Positions 11,801-23,131 of a DNA stretch of 35,082 nt are shown here, piece by piece; position 1 is the first letter of the stretch, and each line of letters opens with the position of its first letter. Made by a program: the position numbers and the translations under genes. The DNA is from Mesostigma viride. Lineage: Eukaryota; Streptophyta; Mesostigmatophyceae; Mesostigmatales; Mesostigmataceae. The stretch spans positions 1 to 35,082 of the forward strand of contig RPFO01000660.1 of NCBI GenBank assembly GCA_009746045.1, given 5' to 3'. A model generated the notes under the pieces. The model saw only the letters and a list, made by a program, of their open reading frames with translations. It was not told where the DNA came from and searched no databases.

Positions 11801-14121
11801 GCGTGTGCAGCCGCCCCTTGCGTGCGCGGTGTATGTACATGTGTGTGCATCCTTGTCCTTGCGTGCGCGGTGTATGTACATGTGTTTGCACTCGCCCCTT
11901 GCGTGCGCGGTGGATGTACATGTGTGTGCAGCCGCCCCTTGCGTGCATGGTTTATGTACATGTGTGTGCAGTCGCCGGCCCCGTGCGTGCGCAGTGGATG
12001 TACGTGTGTGTGCAGCCGCCCCGTGCGTGCATGGTGTGTGTACGTGTGTGTGCAGCAGCCCCTTGCGTGCGCGGTGTATGTACGTTTCTGTGCATGCCGG
12101 CCCTTGCGTGCATGGTGTATGTACATGTGCTTGCACTGGCCCCTTGCGTGCGCGGTGTATGTACGTGTGTGTGCAGCCCCCCTTGCGTGCGCGGTGTATG
12201 TACGTGTGTGCGCACTCGCCCCTTGCGTGCGCGGTGTATGTACGTGTGTGTGCATGCCGGCAATTGCGTGCATGGTGTGTGTACGTGTGTGTGCAGCCGC
12301 CCCTTGCGTGCGCGGTGTGTGTACGTGTGTGTGCACTCGCCCCTTGCGTGCGCGGTGGATGTACATGTGTGTGCAGCCGCCCCTTGCGTGCATGGTGTAT
12401 GTCCATGTGTGGGCAGTTGCCCCTTGCGTGCGCGGCGTATGTACATGTTTTTGCACTCGCCCCTTGCGTGCATGGTGTATGTATGTGTGTGTGCAGCCGC
12501 CCCTTGCGTGCGCGGTGGATGTACGTGTGTGTGCAGCCCCCCCTTTCGTGCGCGGTGTATGTACATGTGAGTGCCGTCGCCCCAAGCGTGCATTTTGTGT
12601 GTAAGTGTGTGTGCAGCAGCCCCTTGCGTGCGCGGTGTATGTACGTGTGTGTGCAGCCGCCCCGTGGTTGCGCGGTGGATGTACATGTGAGTGGAGCCGG
12701 TCCTTGCGTGCGCGGTGTATGTACGTGTGTGTGCAGCCGCCCCTTGCGTGCGCGGTGTAGGTACGTATGTGTGCAGCCGCCCCTTGCGTGCGCGGTGTAT
12801 GTACGTGTGTGTGCAGCCGCTCCAAGCGTGCGCGGTGTGTGTACATGTGAGTGCAGCCGCCCCAAGCGTGCGCGGTGTGTGTACGTGTGTGTGCAGCCGC
12901 CCCTTGCGTGCGCGGTGGATGTACGTGTGTGTGCAGCCACCCTTGCGTGCGCGGTGTACGTGTGTGTGCAGCCGCCCCTTGCGTGCGCGGTGTGTGTACG
13001 TGTGTGTGCAGTTGCCCCTTGCGTGCATTTTGTGTGTAAGTGTGTGTGCAGCCGCCCCTTGCGTGCGCGGTGTAGGTACGTGTGTGTGCAGCCGCCCCAA
13101 GCGTGCGCGGTGTATGTACGTGTGTGTGCAGCCGCCCCAAGCGTGCGCGGTGTGTGTACATGTGAGTGCAGCTGCCCCAAGCGTGCGCGGTGTGTGTACA
13201 TGTGTGTGCAGTTGCCCCTTGCGTGCGCGGTGGATGTACGTGTGTGTGCATGCCGGCAATTGCGTGCATGGTGTGTGTACGTGTGTGTGCAGCCGCCCCT
13301 TGCGTGCGCGGTGTGTGTACGTGTGTGTGCACTCGCCCCTTGCGTGCGCGGTGTGTGTACAGGTGTGTGCAGCCGCCCCTTGCGTGCATGGTGTATGTAC
13401 ATGTGTGTGCAGCTGCCCCTTGCGTGCGCGGTGGATGTACATGTGTGTGCAGCCGAACCTTGCGTGCATGGTGTGTGTACCTGTGCGTGAAGTCGCTCCT
13501 TGCGTGCATGGTGTGTGTACGTGTGTGTGCAGCCACCCCTTTCGTGCGCGGTGTATGTACATGTGAGTGCCGTCGCCCCAAGCGTGCATTTTGTGTGTAA
13601 GTGTGTGTGCAGCAGCCCCTTGCGTGCGCGGTGTATGTACGTGTGTGTGCAGCCGCCCCGTGGTTGCGCGGTGGATGTACATGTGAGTGGAGCCGGTCCT
13701 TGCGTGCGCGGTGTATGTACGTGTGTGTGCAGCCGCCCCTTGCGTGCGCGGTGTAGGTACGTATGTGTGCAGCCGCCCCTTGCGTGCGCGGTGTATGTAC
13801 GTGTGTGTGCAGCCGCCCCAAGCGTGCGCGGTGTGTGTACATGTGAGTGCAGCTGCCCCAAGCGTGCGCGGTGTGTGTACATGTGTGTGCAGTTGCCCCT
13901 TGCGTGCGCGGTGGATGTACGTGTGTGTGCATGCCGGCAATTGCGTGCATGGTGTGTGTACGTGTGTGTGCAGCCGCCCCTTGCGTGCGCGGTGTGTGTA
14001 CATGTGAGTGCCGTCGCCCCAAGCGTGCATTTTGTGTGTAAGTGTGTGTGCAGCCGCCCCTTGCGTGCGCGGTGTAGGTACGTGTGTGTGCAGCCGCCCC
14101 AAGCGTGCGCGGTGTGTGTAC

Positions 14122-17100
14122 GTGTGTGTGCAGCCGCCCCAAGCGTGCGCGGTGTGTGTACATGTGAGTGCAGCTGCCCCAAGCGTGCGCGGTGTGTGTA
14201 CATGTGTGTGCAGTTGCCCCTTGCGTGCGCGGTGGATGTACGGGTGTGTGCATGCCGGCAATTGCGTGCATGGTGTGTGTACGTGTGTGTGCAGCCGCCC
14301 CTTGCGTGCGCGGTGTGTGTACGTGTGTGTGCACTCGCCCCTTGCGTGCGCGGTGTATGTACGTGTGTGTGCAGCCGCCCCTTGCGTGCGCGGTGTAGGT
14401 ACGTGTGTGTGCAGCCGCCCCAAGCGTGCGCGGTGTATGTATGTGTGTGTGCAGCCGCCCCTTGCGTGCGCGGTGGATGTACGTGTGTGTGCAGCCACCC
14501 CTTTCGTGCGCGGTGTATGTACATGTGAGTGCCGTCGCCCCAAGCGTGCATTTTGTGTGTAAGTGTGTGTGCAGCAGCCCCTTGCGTGCGCGGTGTATGT
14601 ACGTGTGTGTGCAGCCGCCCCGTGGTTGTGCGGTGGATGTACATGTGAGTGGAGCCGGTCCTTGCGTGCGCGGTGTATGTACGTGTGTGTGCAGCCGCCC
14701 CTTGCGTGCGTGGTGTGTGTACATGTAAGTGCAGCCGCCCCTTGCGTGCGCGGTGTATGTACGTGTGTGTGCAGCCGTCCCTTGCGTGCGCGGTGTGTGT
14801 ACGTGTGAGTGCAGCTGCCCCAAGCGTGCGCGGTGTGTGTACATGTGTGTGCAGTTGCCCCTTGCGTGCGCGGTGGATGTACGTGTGTGTGCATGCCGGC
14901 AATTGCGTGCATGGTGTGTGTACGTGTGTGTGCAGCCGCCCCTTGCGTGCGCGGTGTGTGTACGTGTGTGTGCACTCGCCCCTTGCGTGCGCGGTGGATG
15001 TACATGTGTGTGCAGCCGCCCCTTGCGTGCATGGTGTATGTCCATGTGTGGGCAGTTGCCCCTTGCGTGCGCGGCGTATGTACATGTTTTTGCACTCGCC
15101 CCTTGCGTGCATGGTGTATGTATGTGTGTGTGCAGCCGCCCCTTGCGTGCGCGGTGGATGTACGTGTGTGTGCAGCCACCCCTTTCGTGCGCGGTGTATG
15201 TACATGTGAGTGCCGTCGCCCCAAGCGTGCATTTTGTGTGTAAGTGTGTGTGCAGCAGCCCCTTGCGTGCGCGGTGTATGTACGTGTGTGTGCAGCCGCC
15301 CCGTGGTTGCGCGGTGGATGTACATGTGAGTGGAGCCGCCCCAAGCGTGTGTACATGTGTGTGCAGTTGCCCCTTGCGTGCGCGGTGGATGTACGTGTGT
15401 GTGCATGCCGGCAATTGCGTGCATGGTGTGTGTACGTTTGTGTGCAGCCGCCCCTTGCGTGCGCGGTGTGTGTACGTGTGTGTGAATCCTTGTCCTTGCG
15501 TGCATGGTGTATGTACATGTGGGTGCAGCCGCCCCTTGCGTGCGCGGTGTATGCCAGTGTGTGTGCATGCCGGCCCTTGCGTGCATGGTGTGTGTAAGTG
15601 TGTGTGCAGCCGCCCCGAGCGTGTGTACATGTGTGTGCAGTTGCCCCTTGCGTGCGCAGTGGATGTACGTGTGTGTGCATGCCGGCAATTGCATGCATGG
15701 TGTGTGTACGTGTGTGTGCAGCCGCCCCTTTCGTGCGCGGTGTGTGTACGTGTGTGTGCACTCGCCCCTTGCGTGCGCGGTGTATGTACGTGTGTGTGCA
15801 GCCGCCCCTTGCGTGCGCGGTGTATGCCAGTGTGTGTGCATGCCGGCCCTTGCGTGCATGGTGTGTGTAAGTGTGTGTGCAGCCCCTTGCGTGCATGGTG
15901 TATGTACGTGTGTGTGCAGCCGCCCCTTGCGTGCGCGGTGTGTGTACGTATGTGTGCAGCCGCCCCTTGCGTGCGCGGTGTATGTACGTGTGTGTGCAGC
16001 CGCCCCTTGCGTGCGCGGTGTAGGTACGTGTGTGTGCAGCCGCCCCAAGCGTGCGCGGTGTGTGTACATGTGAGTGCAGCTGCCCCAAGCGTGCGCGGTG
16101 TGTGTACATGTGTGTGCAGTTGCCCCTTGCGTGCGCGGTGGATGTACGGGTGTGTGCATGCCGGCAATTGCGTGCATGGTGTGTGTACGTGTGTGTGCAG
16201 CCGCCCCTTGCGTGCGCGGTGTGTGTACGTGTGTGTGCACTCGCCCCTTGCGTGCGCGGTGTATGTACGTGTGTGTGCAGCCGCCCCTTGCGTGCGCGGT
16301 GTAGGTACGTGTGTGTGCAGCCGCCCCAAGCGTGCGCGGTGTATGTATGTGTGTGTGCAGCCGCCCCTTGCGTGCGCGGTGGATGTACGTGTGTGTGCAG
16401 CCACCCCTTTCGTGCGCGGTGTATGTACATGTGAGTGCCGTCGCCCCAAGCGTGCATTTTGTGTGTAAGTGTGTGTGCAGCAGCCCCTTGCGTGCGCGGT
16501 GTATGTACGTGTGTGTGCAGCCGCCCCGTGGTTGTGCGGTGGATGTACATGTGAGTGGAGCCGGTCCTTGCGTGCGCGGTGTATGTACGTGTGTGTGCAG
16601 CCGCCCCTTGCGTGCGTGGTGTGTGTACATGTAAGTGCAGCCGCCCCTTGCGTGCGCGGTGTATGTACGTGTGTGTGCAGCCGTCCCTTGCGTGCGCGGT
16701 GTGTGTACGTGTGAGTGCAGCTGCCCCAAGCGTGCGCGGTGTGTGTACATGTGTGTGCAGTTGCCCCTTGCGTGCGCGGTGGATGTACGTGTGTGTGCAT
16801 GCCGGCAATTGCGTGCATGGTGTGTGTACGTGTGTGTGCAGCCGCCCCTTGCGTGCGCGGTGTGTGTACGTGTGTGTGCACTCGCCCCTTGCGTGCGCGG
16901 TGGATGTACATGTGTGTGCAGCCGCCCCTTGCGTGCATGGTGTATGTCCATGTGTGGGCAGTTGCCCCTTGCGTGCGCGGCGTATGTACATGTTTTTGCA
17001 CTCGCCCCTTGCGTGCATGGTGTATGTATGTGTGTGTGCAGCCGCCCCTTGCGTGCGCGGTGGATGTACGTGTGTGTGCAGCCACCCCTTTCGTGCGCGG

Positions 17101-17940
17101 TGTATGTACATGTGAGTGCCGTCGCCCCAAGCGTGCATTTTGTGTGTAAGTGTGTGTGCAGCAGCCCCTTGCGTGCGCGGTGTATGTACGTGTGTGTGCA
17201 GCCGCCCCGTGGTTGCGCGGTGGATGTACATGTGAGTGGAGCCGCCCCAAGCGTGTGTACATGTGTGTGCAGTTGCCCCTTGCGTGCGCGGTGGATGTAC
17301 GTGTGTGTGCATGCCGGCAATTGCGTGCATGGTGTGTGTACGTTTGTGTGCAGCCGCCCCTTGCGTGCGCGGTGTGTGTACGTGTGTGTGAATCCTTGTC
17401 CTTGCGTGCATGGTGTATGTACATGTGGGTGCAGCCGCCCCTTGCGTGCGCGGTGTATGCCAGTGTGTGTGCATGCCGGCCCTTGCGTGCATGGTGTGTG
17501 TAAGTGTGTGTGCAGCCGCCCCGAGCGTGTGTACATGTGTGTGCAGTTGCCCCTTGCGTGCGCAGTGGATGTACGTGTGTGTGCATGCCGGCAATTGCAT
17601 GCATGGTGTGTGTACGTGTGTGTGCAGCCGCCCCTTTCGTGCGCGGTGTGTGTACGTGTGTGTGCACTCGCCCCTTGCGTGCGCGGTGTATGTACGTGTG
17701 TGTGCAGCCGCCCCTTGCGTGCGCGGTGTATGCCAGTGTGTGTGCATGCCGGCCCTTGCGTGCATGGTGTGTGTAAGTGTGTGTGCAGCCCCTTGCGTGC
17801 ATGGTGTATGTACGTGTGTGTGCAGCCGCCCCTTGCGTGCGCGGTGTGTGTACGTATGTGTGCAGCCGCCCCTTGCGTGCGCGGTGTATGTACGTGTGTG
17901 TGCAGCCGCCCCTTGCGTGCGCGGTGTAGGTACGTGTGTG
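14122..17940. repeat. 1906-bp tandem duplication inside the satellite
   Basis: Every distinctive variant in about 14122-16030 recurs 1906 bp later in about 16030-17940. Examples are the TAAGTG unit, GGTTGTGCGG, CATGTTTTTGC, the shortened CCCCAAGCGTGTGTACATG units and GATGTACGGGTG. Translations of the two copies in several frames are identical. After 17940 the match weakens (e.g. ACATG at 16107 against ACGTG at 18013). Confidence 0.85.
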
Positions 17941-19897
17941 TGCAGCCGCCCCAAGCGTGCGCGGTGTGTGTACATGTGAGTGCAGCTGCCCCAAGCGTGC
18001 GCGGTGTGTGTACGTGTGTGTGCAGTTGCCCCTTGCGTGCGCGGTGGATGTACGTGTGTGTGCATGCCGGCAATTGCGTGCATGGTGTGTGTACGTGTGT
18101 GTGCAGCCGCCCCTTGCGTGCGCGGTGTGTGTACATGTGTGTGCAGCCGCCCCTTGCGTGCGCGGTGTAGGTACGTGTGTGTGCAGCCGCCCCAAGCGTG
18201 CGCGGTGTGTGTACATGTGTGTGCAGTTGCCCCTTGCGTGCGCGGTGGATGTACGTGTGTGTGCATGCCGGCAATTGCGTGCATGGTGTGTGTACGTGTG
18301 TGTGCAGCAGCCCCTTGCGTGCGCGGTGTGTGTACATGTGAGTGCCGTCGCCCCAAGCGTGCATTTTGTGTGTAAGTGTGTGTGCAGCCGCCCCTTGCGT
18401 GCGCGGTGTAGGTACGTGTGTGTGCAGCCGCCCCAAGCGTGCGCGGTGTATGTACATGTGTGTGCACTCGCCCCTTGCGTGCATGGTGCATGTATGTATG
18501 TGTGTGTGCAGCCGCCCCTTGCGTGCGCGGTGGATGTACGTGTGTGTGCAGCCACCCCTTTCGTGAGCGGTGTATGTACATGTGAGTGCCGTCGCCCCAA
18601 GCGTGCATTTTGTGTGTAAGTGTGTGTGCAGCAGCCCCTTGCGTGGGCGGTGTATGTACGTGTGTGTGCAGCCGCCCCGTGGTTGCGCGGTGGATGTACA
18701 TGTGAGTGGAGCCGGTCCTTGCGTGCGCGGTGTATGTACGTGTGTGTGCAGCCGCCCCTTGCGTGCGTGGTGTGTGTACATGTAAGTGCAGCCGCCCCTT
18801 GCGTGCGCGGTGTATGTACGTGTGTGTGCAGCCGTCCCTTGCGTGCGCGGTGTGTGTACGTGTGTGTGCAGCCGCCCCTCGCGTGCATGGTGAGTGTAAG
18901 TGTGTGTGCAGCAGCCCCTTGCGTGCATGGTGTGTACGTGTGTGTGCAGTTGCCCCTTGCGTGCGCGGTGTATGTACGTGTGTGTGCAGCCGGCCCTTGC
19001 GTGCGCGGTGTGTGTACATGTGAGTGCAGCCGGCCCTTGCGTGCGCGGTGGATGTACATGTGTGGGCAGTTGCCCCTTGCGTGCGCGGTGTATGTACATG
19101 TGTTTGCACTCGCCCCTTGCGTGCGCGGTGGATGTACATGTGTGTGCAGCCGAACCTTGCGTGCATGGTGTGTGTACCTGTGCGTGAAGTCGCTCCTTGC
19201 GTGCATGGTGTGTGTACGTGTGTGTGCAGCCGCCCCTTGCGTGCGCGGTGTAGGTACGTGTGTGTGCAGCCGCCCCTTGCGTGCGCGGTGTATGTACGTG
19301 TGTGTGCAGCCGGCCCTTGCGTGCATGGTGTGTGTACGTGTGTGTGCAGCCGGCCCTTGCGTGCGCGGTGGATGTACATGTGTGTGCAGTCGCCCCTTGC
19401 GTGCGCGGTGTAGGTACGTATGTGTGCAGCCGCCCCTTGCGTGCGCGGTGTATGTACGTGTGTGTGCAGCCGCCCCGTGGTTGCGCGGTGTATGTACATG
19501 TGTGTGCAGTTGCCCCTTGCGTGCGCGGTGTATGTACGTGTGTGTGCAGCCGGCCCTTGCGTGCGCGGTGGATGTACATGTGAGTGCAGCCGGCCCTTGC
19601 GTGCATGGTGTGTGTACGTGTGTGTGCAGCCGCCCCTTGCGTGCATGGTGTATGTACATGTGAGTGCAGCCGGCCCTTGCGTGCATGGTGTGTGTACGTG
19701 TGTGTGCAGCCGCCCCTTGCGTGCGCGGTGTATGTACGTGTGTGCGCACTCGCCCCTTGCGTGCGCGGTGTATGTACGTGTGTGTGCAGTTGCCCCTTGC
19801 GTGCGCGGTGGATGTACGTGTGTGTGCAGCCGCCCCTTGCGTGCGCGGTGTGTGTACGTGTATGTGCAGCCGCCCCTTGCGTGCATGTACATGTGTG

Positions 19898-20013
19898 AAG
19901 AAATAAGCAATAGTGAATGAAATAGTAAAAAGAAAATCATTCCAGCATATGTATGTACAAGTTTTTAGTAGTACACTATGACTATCGTCAAATATAACAA
20001 TTTTCTATATTTT
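19898..20013. other. AT-rich spacer between GT and CA satellites
   Basis: About 115 bp of unique AT-rich DNA. It separates the G/T-biased array from the A/C-biased one. No gene is seen. Confidence 0.7.
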
Positions 20014-21795
20014 CATACACACACGAACAACACACCCAACACACACACACACTATGTTTGCACCCAAGACACACACCAACACCTAAAAACAAGACACCAA
20101 CACACAAGACAGCCATGCAACACACACCCAACACACACACGCAACACACACATAACACACCTAAGTATAGTTGTTATAACACACAACACATAGGTACATC
20201 CCGCCCCCCCACACACAACACCAACACATGACAATTAACAGGCCACAACACACACACTGACACACATGCCCCAACACACACACACACATGCCCCAACACA
20301 CACACACATGCCCCAACACTGCACACACAACAACACCCAAACACACACCACACACACAAAAGACACCCAACACACATACCGAAAACACGCACACACAACA
20401 CCTACTAAAAACAAGACACCAACACACAAGACACCCAACACACACCCAACACACACACACACACACAATGTTTGCACCGGTCGGCCCACGACACCCACAC
20501 CCAACACACACATAACACACCTAAGTAACACACAACACACACGTACATCCCCCCCCCCCCACACACAACACCAACACATGACAATTAACATGCCACAACA
20601 CACACACATGCCCCAACACACACACACACATGCCCCAACACTGCACACACAACAACACCCAAACACATACCACACACACACAAGACACCCAACACACATA
20701 CCGAAAACACGCACACACAACACCTACCAAAAACACCAAACACACAAGACACCCAACACACACCCAACACACACACACACAATGTTTGCACCCACGACAC
20801 ACACACCAACACCTAAAAATAAGACACCAACACACAACACACGTACACGTACATCCCCCCCCCCACAACACCAACAATAACATGCAAACAACACACACAC
20901 AACACACCTAAGTCACACACACAACACACACGTACTTTCCCCCCCCCCACACCCAACACCAACACACAAGACACTTTGCACACACCCTACACACACCCAC
21001 ACCCTTTATGAACACATGTACACCCAACACACACACGCAACACACACCTAGGTCGATCACACACAACACACACAAAACACACCTAAGTCACACACAACAC
21101 ACACGTACACCCCCCCACACAAACCCAATACCAACACACAAGACACTTGGCCCCCCCCCCACCCACCCACACACCCACACCCACACCCACACCACACATC
21201 CAACACACACAACACACACACTACACACTTAAGTCACACACAACACACACATAACACACCTAAGTCACACACAACACACACGTCCATCCCCCCCTCACAC
21301 TCAACACCAATACATGACAATTAACATGCACACAACACACACACGCACACGCCCCAACACACACACACACAACATACATACACAGAGCACACACACACGC
21401 CTCAACACACATACCGAACACACACACACAAGACACCCAACACACATACCGAACACACACACACACACACTATGTTTGCACCCGACATACACACACCCAA
21501 CACCTACTAAAAACAAGAAACCAACACACAAGACACCCTACACACACACAACACACACACACACAACACATATCCAACACAAACAACACACACACCTAAG
21601 TCACACACACAACACACCTACTAAGTCACACACACAACACACATGTACCTCCCCCCCCCCACACCCAACATCAACACACAAGACACTTTGCACACACCCT
21701 ACACGCCCCCGCACCTTCATGAATGCACCCAACACACACACCCAACACACACGCCCCAACACACATACCCAACATTCACACAACACACCCAACAT
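20014..21795. repeat. CA-rich higher-order repeat with poly-C tracts
   Basis: Mostly ACACAC and CCAACACAC words with recurring landmarks. ATGTTTGCACC occurs near 20053, 20467, 20783 and 21472. CCTAAGT occurs near 20159, 20519, 20906 and 21260. ACATGACAATTAACA occurs near 20226, 20576 and 21312. CACGTACATC is followed by runs of 8-11 C. Two units of about 360-385 bp (20159-20518 and 20519-20903) align well. A second unit type, with GACACTTTGCACACACCCTA, appears at about 20906 and 21614. Strand polarity is opposite to the GT array on the left. I see no gene. Confidence 0.9.
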
Positions 21796-21809
21796 ATAAG
21801 GGTAAATAT

Positions 21810-21841
21810 GGTTTAGGAGTGTAGGGGTTTAGGGTTTAAGG
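21810..21841 (+). repeat. TTTAGGG-like telomeric patch (interstitial)
   Basis: GGTTTAGGAGTGTAGGGG is followed by TTTAGGGTTTAAGG. It contains the plant-type TTTAGGG word and also TGTAGGG, the heptamer of the patch at 3113-3168. The G-rich strand is on plus, the opposite orientation to the left patch. Confidence 0.5.
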
Positions 21842-21988
21842 CCTACCATACACCCGTATGTAAAAATGCAACAACACGCCAAGTCATCCGCCACCATGCA
21901 AAAATATATAAACACAACTGGTCATCCTCAACAAGAATGCCCATTTTAGTACCTAATCCGCACTTGGCACTTGTCCAGTTTCGTAAGT

Positions 21989-22002
21989 CCAACGGCCGTT
22001 GG
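21989..22002. repeat. Palindrome CCAACGGCCGTTGG, exact copy downstream of exon 3
   Basis: The core is perfect, with TTTC on the left and GAAA on the right. It lies about 160 bp beyond the last recognised exon end, either in a further intron or in 3' flanking DNA. Confidence 0.9.
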
Positions 22003-22161
22003 CTTTGAGAAATTAAGATATGCGACATGCGCCATGCAGCCAAGCTAAAGTATAGGCTGATTGCCCTGTATGTAACATTAGTAAGGTGAACGACCGTCGA
22101 CAAAAAAACACATGCGACATACAAACACCAATTTTACACAGTAATGTTTGGAATGACGTAC

Positions 22162-22829
22162 CGTAATTTCGGCGTCCACCTTCTTCGCAATTGTGAACCA
22201 GCCCTGTCGCGTGTTGTCCGGATGTCCTTCCCACTTGCCCTTCGTGACCTTTGCGACGCTCAGGTAGCACACGATTGCAGTTAAGGGTTCTCGGTCGTCT
22301 GGGTTCCAGAAGAAGCGTCGGGCGTCCGATCCGGAGGAGGAGCACCTCTCGAAGTATTTTACGTACATTACCCAGTTGCCTTTCTTAAAAACCTCGCCCC
22401 CCCCCCTGTATGTTTGTTTAAACACTCATCCTTGTCGAGTTGGTGGGCGACTCGAACAACTTTCGCCAACCAGTACGGGTGGTCGGGCACATGGTCCTTG
22501 TGCCCCCTCTCAGATGCGACTGCGACGGCCTCCCCCTCCTGCAAACCACGCCCCAACTCGTTTCTTGCCGTTTGAACGTGGTTCAGGCGGGTTCCCGGAT
22601 ATCGCGTGGGGTTCCGCGACTTACTCGCCTGGAGTTTTACAGTCCACGACGAGCTGCTCCAATCGTTTGGGCATGTCGTCCACTTGCCCTCTCGGCACTC
22701 CGCACAACTGAAGCATGAAAAACGCCTGAGCTTTACCACCTCGACCCGCTCGCCCTTTTTGTCCAGTCGCCACTGGTGTGCCGTGGAGATATCTCGGATC
22801 GGGCCTCGCTCCTTACCGGACGTGAGAAT
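22162..22829 (-). CDS. Transposase-like gene, third recognised exon (frameshifted)
   Basis: This exon follows an acceptor at TTACAATTGCAG|ATTCTC and ends at a donor ATTACG|GTACGT, both in phase 0. Near its start (exon residues 39-53) it has a cysteine cluster, CxxCxxC plus a fourth Cys, resembling a zinc-binding knuckle. Further on are EGEAVAVAS and HPYWLAKVV (about residues 99-125), and then, in another frame, GEVFKKGNWVMYVKYF. The switch occurs at a run of ten C on plus (22397-22406). One extra base would give 669 nt, an exact 223 codons, and keep phase. If the donor is not used, the frame continues to a stop near 22080. Any later exon is not recognised. I infer it is the C-terminal part of the same protein as the two upstream exons. 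Confidence 0.65.
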
Positions 22830-23131
22830 CTGCAATTGTAATTCCATGAAACAACATCACAGCACATTTCCCAACTCCAACGGCCGTTGGCACTCAACAA
22901 TTATAAGATTTCCCAACTCCAACGGCCGTTGGCCCTTGGAAACTTTATATAAGTACATTTCTCAACTCCAACGGCCGTTGGCACTCAACAATTATACGAT
23001 TTTCCAGCTCCAACGGCCGTTGGCCTTATGAAACTTCAAACTGCATCAAGGAAGCTGTCCTCTGTAAAGTGTAACCAGAGACAAATTATAGAACTGCACT
23101 TGACCACCAGAAAGCAACTGTCTTTACTTAC
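22830..23131 (-). other. Intron 2 carrying four palindromes
   Basis: Bounded by GTAAGT and TTGCAG. It holds exact palindromes at 22877, 22919, 22968 and 23010. Spacings are 42, 49 and 42 bp, so the four form a dimer of a 91-bp unit that differs by a few substitutions (e.g. ATTATAAGATTTC against ATTATACGATTTT). Confidence 0.8.

Larger units (their letters stand above)
3530..19897. repeat. 16.4-kb minisatellite, 40-bp unit, about 410 copies
   Basis: The commonest unit is two 20-mers in a row: GCAGCCGCCCCTTGCGTGCG then CGGTGTATGTACGTGTGTGT. Register is a perfect 40 bp over long stretches (best at about 7080-9600) and is broken by small indels elsewhere. Variants sit at set places: CAGCCG, CAGTTG, CATGCCGG, CACTCG or CATCCTTG at the start; CCCCTTGCG or CCCCAAGCG; GCGCGG or GCATGG; TATGT, TGTGT, GATGT or TAGGT. 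The unit has no stop codon in any minus-strand frame, so enormous open frames appear there with a 40-residue protein period made of all three frames in turn. About 31 of 40 bases lie in two alternating purine-pyrimidine runs. Confidence 0.97.

Noticed and set aside
6053-19606. Open frame of more than 4500 codons on the minus strand (and similar ones of 2600-2800 codons in other frames)
   Set aside because: It results from a stop-free 40-bp repeat. All three minus frames are open, indels are not multiples of three, and the protein period is the three frames in turn.
3530-19897. CRISPR-like array
   Set aside because: Units are contiguous variants of one sequence with no unique spacers and no cas genes, and the context is eukaryotic. 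The same applies to the 29-bp array at 28733-35082.
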